64,000 nt of DNA from Tethya wilhelma (Eukaryota > Porifera > Demospongiae > Tethyida > Tethyidae). The position numbers and the translations under genes are program-made. Shown here piece after piece: positions 29,601 through 42,400 of the stretch. The number at the start of each line of letters is the position of its first letter. Position 1 is the first letter of the stretch. The stretch covers positions 26,847,015 to 26,911,014 of the forward strand of contig CAXIPT010000001.1 in NCBI GenBank assembly GCA_964030475.1. Reading direction: 5' to 3'. The notes below the pieces were generated by a model. That model was not told the origin of the DNA and made no database searches. It saw only the letters and a program-made list of their open reading frames with translations.

Positions 29601-29827
29601 AGTAGCTGCCTGTTACTCCATATCACCTCTGTACTGTATGAAAGTGATTTATAGCTCCCTTCACTCTCTCTCTGTTATGAAAATTAATGTCATCATCATC
29701 ATTGTTGTTTCTTTCACATATATACACACATACATCTATTCTTTCTTCTTTTTTTCAGTGCCAAAAGCCTCATAGTAAACTATTAGAGAAGTTCTATCAA
29801 GAGCTAAAGTTTGCTGTTATTAAATAG
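26656..29827 (+). CDS. TTC38: Tetratricopeptide repeat protein 38
   Basis: Twelve exons: 26656-26859, 27512-27557, 27704-27865, 27955-28087, 28141-28247, 28307-28429, 28609-28816, 28882-28969, 29026-29082, 29146-29202, 29290-29439, 29759-29827. They join in frame into about 467 residues, almost the human length (469, from memory). Diagnostic segments are LTRRELAYIKALKAYASG, IARALPFWSDDMQFYPN, GHLSWHLTLYYLDLGD, SSLLWRLNCLGIECGEERW and LMLPLRYDFISFGGSYAQR. The fold is TPR-like helices; the molecular role of TTC38 is poorly known. The ATG at 26656 is chosen because the frame before it begins inside the short shared promoter and has no better start. Intron 1 holds a hAT-like element. BTBD10 starts 179 bp after the stop. 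Confidence 0.93.
26940..27471. mobile_element. hAT-like miniature element in TTC38 intron 1
   Basis: Ends GAAGGGGTGGCAATTCCC and GGGAGTTGCCACCCC are inverted, with TTGGAGCCGC / GCGGCTCCAA also mirrored. Exact 8-bp direct repeats TTGTAAAT flank it (26932-26939, 27472-27479), as expected for hAT. The interior is full of CTTGACCCTTGACC-type words. No coding capacity. Confidence 0.75.
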
Positions 29828-30006
29828 CTACACATTAATTTATTTTTGTTTGTTCATTGTTTGTCAGTTATGTACAGTGGAAAATGAATGCGTAAAAAAA
29901 TTGCCCCAGCGTTTCTCTAATTATGCGATCGCGACTAAACGAAATTTTGAAATTGAATTTTGTTTGTTTGATCAACATCGAACCAAAACAGTCAAACCAG
30001 TGAAAG

Positions 30007-32812
<2,806 letters not shown>

Positions 32813-33066
32813 TAGCTCCTTGTCAACTCATGGACACTCACTATTAATACTTTTTCCACTGCTACTATCTGGCATCAGTGCATATGATTATGATTGTAGC
32901 TACCTATGAAAGCAAGCACTTTTTAAGGGTCATGATTATCATTAATATTTCTGAATTTTATACGTTAGGGATATTATGTTACGCGGCCTTACAAATTCAA
33001 TTTCTACACAATTAAATTAATTATCGTGCATGGATGTTTACTAAAAGCAATCAAATTCAGTAGTGC

Positions 33067-34947
33067 ATGACGTTTGTAAGAGAAAGGCCAAAGTGCGTGT
33101 ACCCATTTATATGTATCAACAAAATGGACTCAACTCCCGATCAGAGCTTTACTTTCCATTCCCTTGAGGCACCACCACCAAAACGAAGGAGATTGCAAAG
33201 TGCACTACCAACAAACATACACCATTGTGGGACGGTAAGTGAAATAGTGCTAAAACTATGTGAACCAATAAGAAAATTCTTGAATGTAAATGAAGTATTG
33301 TACAAAACTCTGCTCTCACCCCATATCTGCTTTTTGAGAGCAGAAGAAAGAATGAAAGTATGGAAATGGTGTAATTTAAACAAACCTCCTGGTGAGATTG
33401 CGTCTCGTATTCTATCCCTCCTCGATGCAAGAGATGAATCTGTCGAAAAGGAAAACGATTTCTGTCGGTTTGTAGCATGTGTGGTGAAAGATGATAACCA
33501 CCGTGGTCATCGAGAGTTAACCAAGATATTTCAGAAAAAACTCAATCCTAGTCAGTGCCAATTTTGCATTGAACGTTGGAAGAGAATACTGGAAATCATA
33601 AAGAAAGCCCACAATTCTCGTTCTACAATATCTGGAGCTAGAGTGAGTGATATAGTGCTATGTCTTTCTGACGATATCAGGAGGTTCTTGAATGTTCGGG
33701 AAGTTCTGCACAATATTTCACATGACATCAGTTTCTTGAGACCAAAAGAGCGTGAACCAATATGGAACCTCCTTGATGAAGGAAAATCTGATAGTGAGGT
33801 TATTGCTCGGATTCTATCCATGCTAGATGCAAGGGACGATTCCATCCGGGATGATGACTTTCATCGGTTTGTAGCGTGCATAGTGAAAGATAAACAGGAT
33901 ATCGGTCATCATGAATTGACCAGCGTATTCAAGAAGCACCTAAAACGCAATGATTGGGTCCAAATACAAAATATCATCGAGAAAGCACGTATGTCTCCTC
34001 TTCCCTCCCCGTATGTGACTCCTGCACCTTCTCCATCTCCTCAGGAACCACTGTCTCCTGAGAAGCCTGTTCCACTAATAACTCTTCAAGGACAGCTCAT
34101 TCAAAGGGAATTCTTGGAGAAAGAAAGAGAATTATGGTTTGCGTTTAGTACTGAGAATTACGAGCACCTCAGTGTCCTCACAAAAGATATACGTCTCCTT
34201 GTTCTGAATGGAAAGTTCAACCAAGACTGTCAAATTGTAGCAATGTGGTTTGAGTCGCTGATATTGATGCATCGTGATGGTAAGTACAATGATGCCATAA
34301 AGCAGCTACAGGAGGCAGAATCACTAGCTAAATGTAATTGCGAAAACGAGACTATTCTACTGGGAAGGATTCACCAACGTATGGCCCAGATTTTTCTAAT
34401 GAAGCAAGATGGAAAGACAAATGCTACTAAGTACTTCAAAATGGCAAAGGAAGAACTACAGTTTGTTGGAAGAGGATACGACAAAGCTAATATGTACTGT
34501 AGAGAGGCTAAAATACTTAGTGCAACGGAGTCAACTGATAGACGAGATGAAATCGAAGAGGTCTATGAAAAGGCTTTAGGAACCCTTGAGAAAGATGATC
34601 CATATTTTCTTGCTAGTTTTCCTTCTGTCTCTCTCTCAAAAGCAGCCTTTCATCTCGATGTTGCATTTGGAGCTGAAGTACCACGCGAGACATTCGTTAG
34701 TCCAAGAGATATTAAGAAAGCTAAAGACACTTTAAAGAATGTGGATGAAAAAGAACATATTCTAATTGAAATGAGACGCAAAGAGTATAAATTTCTTCAA
34801 GCTGAGATGTGTCGTTGGGATAGAAATATTCCAGAAGCTCGTTTAAGATTCCAGAGTATTATAAACTCTGGAGATAGTAAAACAGAAAATATTATGGCAC
34901 TATCTCGTCATAGATTAGAAATAATGGCACACTGTACATCACTATAA
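33067..34947 (+). CDS. Intronless protein with two CARD-like repeats and TPR-like C-terminus
   Basis: A single open frame of 626 residues; a second in-frame ATG at 33124 may be the real start. Two related segments of about 105 residues (about 56-160 and 195-305) share IRKFLNVNEVLY / IRRFLNVREVLH, ASRILSLLDARDES / IARILSMLDARDDS and FVACVVKDDNHRGHREL / FVACIVKDKQDIGHHEL. The helical pattern with a late F.....hhGHxxL signature resembles caspase-recruitment (death-fold) domains. A Pro/Ser linker (about 317-343) leads to a helical region with TPR-like spacing (DAIKQLQEAESLAKC, YFKMAKEEL). A nuclear-type basic cluster PKRRRLQ lies near residue 38. Role is inferred: a death-fold adaptor or scaffold. 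It lies between BTBD10 and a dead copy of its last exon. Domain names need structural prediction. Confidence 0.78.
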   Translation: MTFVRERPKCVYPFICINKMDSTPDQSFTFHSLEAPPPKRRRLQSALPTNIHHCGTVSEIVLKLCEPIRKFLNVNEVLYKTLLSPHICFLRAEERMKVWKWCNLNKPPGEIASRILSLLDARDESVEKENDFCRFVACVVKDDNHRGHRELTKIFQKKLNPSQCQFCIERWKRILEIIKKAHNSRSTISGARVSDIVLCLSDDIRRFLNVREVLHNISHDISFLRPKEREPIWNLLDEGKSDSEVIARILSMLDARDDSIRDDDFHRFVACIVKDKQDIGHHELTSVFKKHLKRNDWVQIQNIIEKARMSPLPSPYVTPAPSPSPQEPLSPEKPVPLITLQGQLIQREFLEKERELWFAFSTENYEHLSVLTKDIRLLVLNGKFNQDCQIVAMWFESLILMHRDGKYNDAIKQLQEAESLAKCNCENETILLGRIHQRMAQIFLMKQDGKTNATKYFKMAKEELQFVGRGYDKANMYCREAKILSATESTDRRDEIEEVYEKALGTLEKDDPYFLASFPSVSLSKAAFHLDVAFGAEVPRETFVSPRDIKKAKDTLKNVDEKEHILIEMRRKEYKFLQAEMCRWDRNIPEARLRFQSIINSGDSKTENIMALSRHRLEIMAHCTSL

Positions 34948-35467
34948 CTTATTTTGTACAGTGTTATTATTGACTCAAGGAATTTATATGTTCCCTGTAA
35001 TTATACTATTATCATTCCTTTGGTTTTTTTGTATATATTACAACTTCTAATAAAATAATTATTTTTATATCCATATTCTTTTAATCATTTCAATCAATTA
35101 TTACATGATTCTCTTGTTTCAGGCGATCCTCTTTTGTTTTATTTTTGTTATGGAAATCCCCTCAATAATTTACAAATAAAATTATATTGCTTGTGACTCT
35201 GCTTAAGTTTCGCTTGTTCACATTCTTGTTCCATAGGATTTTAACAGTCTCTCTAATTGAATTATTCCACGTGTATGTCCCATGCAACAAAATAAGAATT
35301 TTAAAAAGCTAGTACAATACCATATTGGTGCTTAATAATACTCGATGAAAAATAGGGAGAAGACTTGGGAACAAGGGCCGGTACCCTATTCCTGAGGGCC
35401 TTGTATATGATGCATGCACATGAGATAATGATTGTGGATTCCAGTATACATCGGACTATATTGGTTG
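34948..35467. other. Intergenic, AT-rich
   Basis: 3' flank of the tandem-CARD gene, with AATAAA-type signals near 35050. No gene seen. Confidence 0.5.
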
Positions 35468-35472
35468 AATGA

Positions 35473-35783
35473 TGTCAATCTGGGTTAATTTTGTGGGTGG
35501 GGGGAAGAAGTCTAATTAGTCCATAGCTTGCTGCCTGTCTTTTATTGTCAGAAAATTAAAGCTTTCAATTATTGGCATTGATAAGAATGTTTTGATTCGA
35601 CCTATGTTTGTTCTCCAGTGGTTTACAACTATGCCCAGAGACCCTTCCTTAGAATGTCATAGGAGAAAGATGAAGCCAAGAGCAGGCATGTTGACTTCAC
35701 CACAGTCAAGATCAAAACAGACATAGCTCCTGATGCTGAAGCTGCAACACTTTTGTCAGGACCTGAAGAAAACTTTGACTATT
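35473..35783 (+). pseudogene. Duplicated last exon of BTBD10
   Basis: From about 35473 the sequence follows the intron upstream of the BTBD10 last exon, and 35619-35783 copies that exon almost base for base. TGG of MSWEKDE became TAG (35660-35662), and the original stop is replaced by further codons. Acceptor CTCCAG is kept. No other BTBD10 exon is near, so it is a non-functional segment. Confidence 0.9.
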
Positions 35784-36412
35784 CAGTAACTCATGTACGC
35801 TGTCAGTACTTTTTCCAGTGCTACTATAATTATCTCTCACATTGTATCATTATACCTAAATCAAGCACATTTTATTGCCTGAGTGCCTTAGCAGCATTAG
35901 CGCAAAGCATCTAATTGTGACGTGGCTCAGTTTGCCAGCATGCAAGTATTCGCAAATAGCTGTTTATGTATATCCTGTCATGCATGCTTAATACCTGAAT
36001 GTTTCTGGTTGCATTTGGACTGATCCAAACTCTCTGCTGCTCTTCTTCAATAAGTCAATTCGTTAATTGTATTATGAAGTTGTTAGATAAATTAAAGGAA
36101 TTTAGAAAGGCAAGTAAATTTTATTTTTACTGATGAAGGTGCTCAAGTGCGCTTGCTCCACTTATTAAGAGCTGACATACACACAAGGGGACAATTGTCC
36201 CCTTGTGTGTATGTCAGCTCTTAATTGTCCCCTTGTGTGTATGTCAGCTCTTAATTGTCCCCTTGTGTGTATGTCAGCTCTTAATAGGGGGAAAAGGGGG
36301 AACAAATTAACAATAAGCTTGTTTGCTTTCTTTTCATGCAGTTATATATGATTTGGCCATTGTGTGTCTCATTATACATTTCCAATGTATTTATACTTGT
36401 TATGGTACAATG
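35784..36412. other. Intergenic with palindromic tandem repeat
   Basis: No gene. Contains the TTAA-bounded palindrome and tandem copies at 36165-36284. The 3' UTR of the minus-strand Kelch gene probably extends into it. Confidence 0.5.
36165..36284. repeat. Perfect 60-bp TTAA-bounded palindrome followed by two tandem half-units
   Basis: A 30-bp unit starting TTAAGAGCTGACATACACAC is followed directly by its exact reverse complement (36195-36224), and then by two more identical copies of that reverse complement (36225-36254, 36255-36284). Each unit ends GTATGTCAGCTCTTAA. Confidence 0.95.
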
Positions 36413-39400
36413 TTATGTGACAATGAATATTAAACCGACCATGCACTGAAATATTACATCAGCAATTTCAACTTTACTATAGCTACTTACTACTAGTAAA
36501 CAATTGTTGGGGAGGACAGCTGCAAAACATTGACCATGGTCTCGAGGTCTCCGCTTCATGTGTCCTATCACGTCCCATGTTTTTGTTGTTGGAGAATACA
36601 CCCTAATAGCTGTAGTGAGTTTGCCGCGTGAATCTTCCCCTCCAATCGATATCAGGCGACCACGAATTGCCACGATAGTAGACCATGAGAGAAGACCTTT
36701 ATGTTTTTGTTCAGTCCAATTTATTTTGCTTGATTCTTTAGATTTGATGAGGTCACTGGTTGAACATCTGAACATTCTCTTATCATAGTCCACTAAGTAG
36801 AGATCAGATTTTCCACACATCACTAGACTATGTAGCTCTGATGTTGATGGGTGATTGGCCACACGGGACCATTTGTATGATGTCATATCCATTATAAGAA
36901 TCAGTGATGAAAATCTTGATGCAACAATCAGATGTGTTTCACAGCATACTATTCTTGTATAGCACACTTTCTCTGGCATAGGTGGTAATGTCTCCAACCA
37001 CCTCCTACTATCACTTTCGTCAATGAGACTGAATAGCTGATTAGCTGGCTCCCCATCTTGGTGACCTCCAACAGTAGTCAATGAGCCATTGATAACAGTA
37101 ATAGAACAGTCCCACGTGGGAGTATTGGGAAGCTGACACCAGGTGTCGTTAGTTGAATTGTAAGCGTACACACATTGAGAATCATAATATGGTCTGAAGT
37201 ACACAGTACTAGTGCTATGGTCAACTGCAGCATCTACATCTCTGTACATGGCGGAATATGGTATACTCTTAGCAGCTCTCCACTTCAGACTTATATTGGA
37301 GGGACCCTGCAGAGTATAATTCATAATAATTATTAATGAAGTGTCATGGATGGGTGAATTCTAAGAGTATTATTATAAGCAAGTCAGCAATACGTGGGCA
37401 TAAAACATATGAAGTATAGTAGTCATAATATATAATTATGCTGAAATTTCCTATCAGTAGCATGACCTGCTAACAAACTCATCTCGAAAATTGGACCCTG
37501 GCACATCAAAGTAAAATGTGTGGCAATTGGTGACAATAATTCTCCTAATGTGAATTTAAACCACAAGATCATTAAATTACCATATAGCAGGAAAATTTCG
37601 CAGGGTTTAACTTTCATGGTTTTTGCAGATCACGATCTATCTGTGTAAGTTTTTATCCATGATATTTTATGTAATGTATACACATATGGGCTCACACACA
37701 GCTCATCCACAAAAGCTAAACCGCAAAAATATTTGACTAGAGACATCCGCGAAAGTTTGACACCGCGAAACTTTCCCGCTATATATATGGTATCAGTCAA
37801 CTGAATATCTCATTTTTGTAATTTGAATTCTTGCTAACTTGACTATTTTTTTCTACCTATACATCACATATTATTGAACCTATACATTAATAACTGTTGT
37901 TTTAGATAATTATCCAGTTTAATAATAGATCTTACAGGACCTTTTTAGCTATATATGGATTGAATCATGCAATTGCTTCTCTGGTCTTAGATGGAACAAA
38001 TAATTAAGCCTCGGCGCATGTGCAGAGGATTACGGTAGTCGTTTTGTCTGTGTGTCTGTCTGTCTGTTACTAGATTATCTGAAGAACGGCAGCTCTATAG
38101 TCCAAATGGAAGGTACTTACATTCATGAATCAAAATTATCTAGAAATTTGTTGTGTAGAATCTTGCAAAACGCTGTAGTTTCTGCAGATTTGAGGCTTTT
38201 AATTGTGCTTCTCTGAGTGCTTAGCTTTGAAACCGCACCCATTGATCCCGCCTTATATAGTGTGCGTTATCTAGAAACGGTAGAGCTTTCGATCAAATAC
38301 ATATTTGTAACATATCATTTCGAAGCTTGTTTCAAGTATGTACTATTTAGATATCCAACTTTGGTTCAATGTATCACAGAGTCCGCACAAAATCACAAAA
38401 ATAGCACAAATTTAGCCAGTTATAAATTAGAAGCCATACAATACTAGCTCCTGAAATTTGGTTTCACATCTCATCACATACTACTTTAATGACCCAATAC
38501 AAAATGTTTATCACCATTTATAAACATAATTCAAACTTGCTCAAAGGCTCTCTCACTTAGCCTCGTTCCCAGGCTCTCCTCCTCCTATACTATTAAGGGG
38601 GCGGAGGGGAGAGGAGAGGAGGAGAGCCTGATCACGAATAGTCATGTGCGTGTTCCTTCCTGTTCATGGTAGTAGTCAGAGGACTCTTTGATCTAGCTTG
38701 CGTAGCGCTCTGAACGATTCAACAAGCTTCAATTGCTGTCAGTTATTTACAGAAATCAGCCCATATCGACCGTTTGGCTATTCTATAGAGTCTTCGCTAT
38801 CTACAGATTTGTTATAAGTGGCCATTTGCACCAGAACGGTACGTGGAGTACTGAATTTTATCATGATTTACCATGTTTCCGTTTGTGCTGGGTAGATAAA
38901 TTTGGGTGGTACAGGCTGTGTGTCACTCTTTGTGATTAAAACTGAAACAACTCTGGAGAAAACGATAGTGTTACTTGACTCAAAGCCACTCAGAGCGCTA
39001 CGCAAGCTAGATCAAGGGTACTCTGACCACTAATTGGAAACCACGAACAGGAAGGAACACGCATGTGACTATTTACGACCAGGCTCTCCTCCTCCTTCTC
39101 CTCTCCCCTTCCCTTTCTTTCCTCCACCCCCTTAATAGTATAGGAGGAGAGCCTGGGGACAAGACTATCTCTTACTCAGGCAGATTGGTAACTGCATGCA
39201 ACCAGGTCTAACACTCTTAGAAAGTTTTCTGAAGACTTCACCCATGCATGTTGCATGTAAAAATAAAGGTATAGCCAGAAACTTTTGTGAGGATTTAATT
39301 TTGCCGAAACTGGCAAATTTCTCTAAATTAAATCCACCGAAATTTATTGCCCAAATATGAATATTTGAATGAGCACTACATAACACAATCCTGATAAAGA

Positions 39401-42400
39401 GGTTTAGAACATTTTATAGTCTCTCATCACTTAAAACTTGCTATGTACTGTAAGTGCAGGGGTACTTAGGCTATAAGCAATAGCATCGCTTTGAAAGCTT
39501 GGTTGTGGCCTGGCTAAAAAAAGCCTTAGTTGCACAGCAATATTCCAATATTGTAGCCTGCATTTGACCCTCCCGTAGTTATACATACTGCCAGAAGCTT
39601 TACTATTAACGCATGCAAGAAGGCTTTTAGCACTTGATTGTTACTTTATAGCTTCATGACATGAAAAGTTTTTTTGTCAATTCTATCTTAGTGAAAGAAA
39701 AATAAAAGAAGGCGTAGCTAGCTACTACACTAATTTCACTGTATGATGTAATGCACTTTATTCATCTGCAATTATATATTATCATTTGAGTTCCCTTTCA
39801 CCAAATTTAATTCTCACTCAAATAACCAGCTATATGTATACCACCAATGAATATAAAATTATCTAGACTTACTCTTTCAGGTTCTAACGAGGTCTTAGTG
39901 GTTCCATGTTCTGATGGTACATTGGCCTGTGATTTATTTTCCTGGAAGGGTGGGGAAAGTGAGAGAGATACTCAAGGGCATGAAGGCCCAACTGGCTGCG
40001 CAGTCATCACATCTTAAAAACTAATTATGCTATAACCATGGAAACATTTCCTGATTATACACTACCTGCTGGTGTACACTAGTCATAAATGGAAAATACG
40101 TCAAAATTATCTCATCTCACCATGGAAACTAGATACTTATAAAAAATGCACTCAGATCTATGAATTTTTAGTGCAGGTTTAGACGTTAGTCATACTGCAA
40201 TAAAAGTTTGGTTGCCAGAACCGCAACTCCCAATTAATTATTCATGAAATGCTGATTACTCACCTATAAATGATCACATGACCAAACGAACTATGTACAC
40301 ATGTTAAGGACCAACCAGGAAATTTTATGGTCAGTTTGCATGGTTATAGCATAATTAGGTTTGAACTGAGATATAATTATAGCTATGATGATTCCACAAT
40401 GCTAATTAGCCATGCAGTCGTACCTTATGCCGCTGACTCATTGTACATTTATGCCATGTGTGTGGGTGTGATGTGGGTATGGGTGCAGGTGTGGGTGTGG
40501 GTAGGGCGTGGGTATTTGTATGGATGTGTGGTTAGCTAATTACATTAAAACAGGCTCACTATAGATTTCTCTTGAATGTTTGGATTGTCATTACTAATTA
40601 TTGATCTTTTGAGCTTGTTGTTCAATTGTAGAGTTCCTGAGAAAATGCATATTTAAGCTAATCATCTACAAAAAAACTATTTTCTCAATCAACTTACAAG
40701 AATTTTCTCATACTTCTCCACTGTTTTCCTTGCTCCCTCTAGATTGATCTGGTCTTGGATTTTCTTATCTTTTACTTTTCTCAGTTCCATTTGTAATTGC
40801 ATGACTCCCATCATTAGGGTGAGTAGCTGCTGCTCTTTTGCATCATAATCATCTTCTCTCATTTCTTCAGCTAGGAGTTGCTCTGAACTGTGATGATTAG
40901 TGTTCATTTCCATTTGTAACTTTGCCATCTCTCGTTCTTGTGCAGCAATCTTCTCTGAAAGTCGTCTGATCTCTTTCTCTTTGTCTGTCAGTTCTTGAGT
41001 GTACAAGTGAATCTCTTCATTCTTCTTGCTTGCCTCCTTTATTGCAATATCTTGCTGAATCTAAAAGCGACAAATCATTCATTATCAATATTAACACATG
41101 CATGCATGACATGTATATTAATTAAAATTATCATCCTTACCTCAACTTCTTTTAGATACTTTTCATGTGACACAGCTGCAGCACTTTGTTCGATCAATTT
41201 CGTATTTATCTCTTCTTGTTGTTCATCAAAGAGTTGTCTCAATTCCTTCACTTCTGTTTCCAGCTCAAAGACACGATCAGACTTGACACTAAACTCTTTC
41301 ATCACCGTAGCTAGCTCATCTTCTTTATCCTTAAGATGTTTCTTGGTGGAATCAAGTTCCAGACCTTTTTGCGCAAGTTGCAATTTAAGTAATACAATCT
41401 GTTCAGTTTTCTCCTTTAGCAGCTTGTCTAGCAGTTGTATCTCATCTTCTTTAGCTGATAGCTTTATCTTCTCAAACAATTTGAACTCTCTATGTCGTTG
41501 TTCAAGTTGCATTCTCAGAAATTCAGTTTCTTCCTTCAGCGACTTGACTTTGTGCTGGAGCAGCGGTACTTCGTCTGAAACCTCTTTACTAAATTTCTGA
41601 CTCATGGTGGTTTGCAGCTGTTTAGCTTGTTGTAACTCTTTTGTTTTCACTGAGAGCTTTTGTTCACTCTCCATGAGCTTAGAAGAGGCACTACCTTTAG
41701 CAGGAGGCACTGCTACATGAAACGGCTGTTGCAAACCTGACAAAATTGGGGGGAAAAAAACATCATTATGACATCCGAATAGTAGCTGACAAACTCACAG
41801 CTAGGCAGCTATAGTGCATGTCAGCGCTATATGCAAAATACAACAAAGTTAACTTTCATCATACCATATTTCTCAGCTAGACCATCAGCAAGGCCTTTCA
41901 TTCCAATATTGACCAGGGCTGAGAATAGTTTGGTCCAAGTAGGTTTCTCCAGCTGTTCCCATTGAATCAGCATCTCCAATCGACACTTCTCCACTGTCTT
42001 ATGATCTTCACGAATGGCCAGTAGTTGGTGTGTAGGTATCTTTAGCTGAACACCTAACTCAAACCATGCAATGACTCCTTTCAGCTCCACTTGAAGATCT
42101 GCTAATTCAGCACTTTTAACACCACCTATTATAAAAATAATATAATAATTATTACATAATACTCATGTACATATGTGCATCCACATGCATGGCTAGTATC
42201 TTAATTGCATACATTTGTTAGTGGGAGAGGTAACATCATCATGAGAACTTGAGGAGGTGTTAGTGACTTTGAATTCCTGAGGTGAAACAATGATGGCTTG
42301 ATCACCTGTAGATTAGTACATAGCAGAGACATGCACACCACAACCATATTCAAGGGCTCTTTATAATTCTATTACAAATTATGTATAACTATTATAATTA

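Noticed and set aside
36165..36284. CRISPR-like array of short repeats
   Set aside because: Units are contiguous without spacers, include a perfect inverted copy, and the genome is eukaryotic.
40995..41600. 201-codon Ser-rich plus-strand frame
   Set aside because: It is the antisense shadow of the coiled-coil exon on the minus strand.
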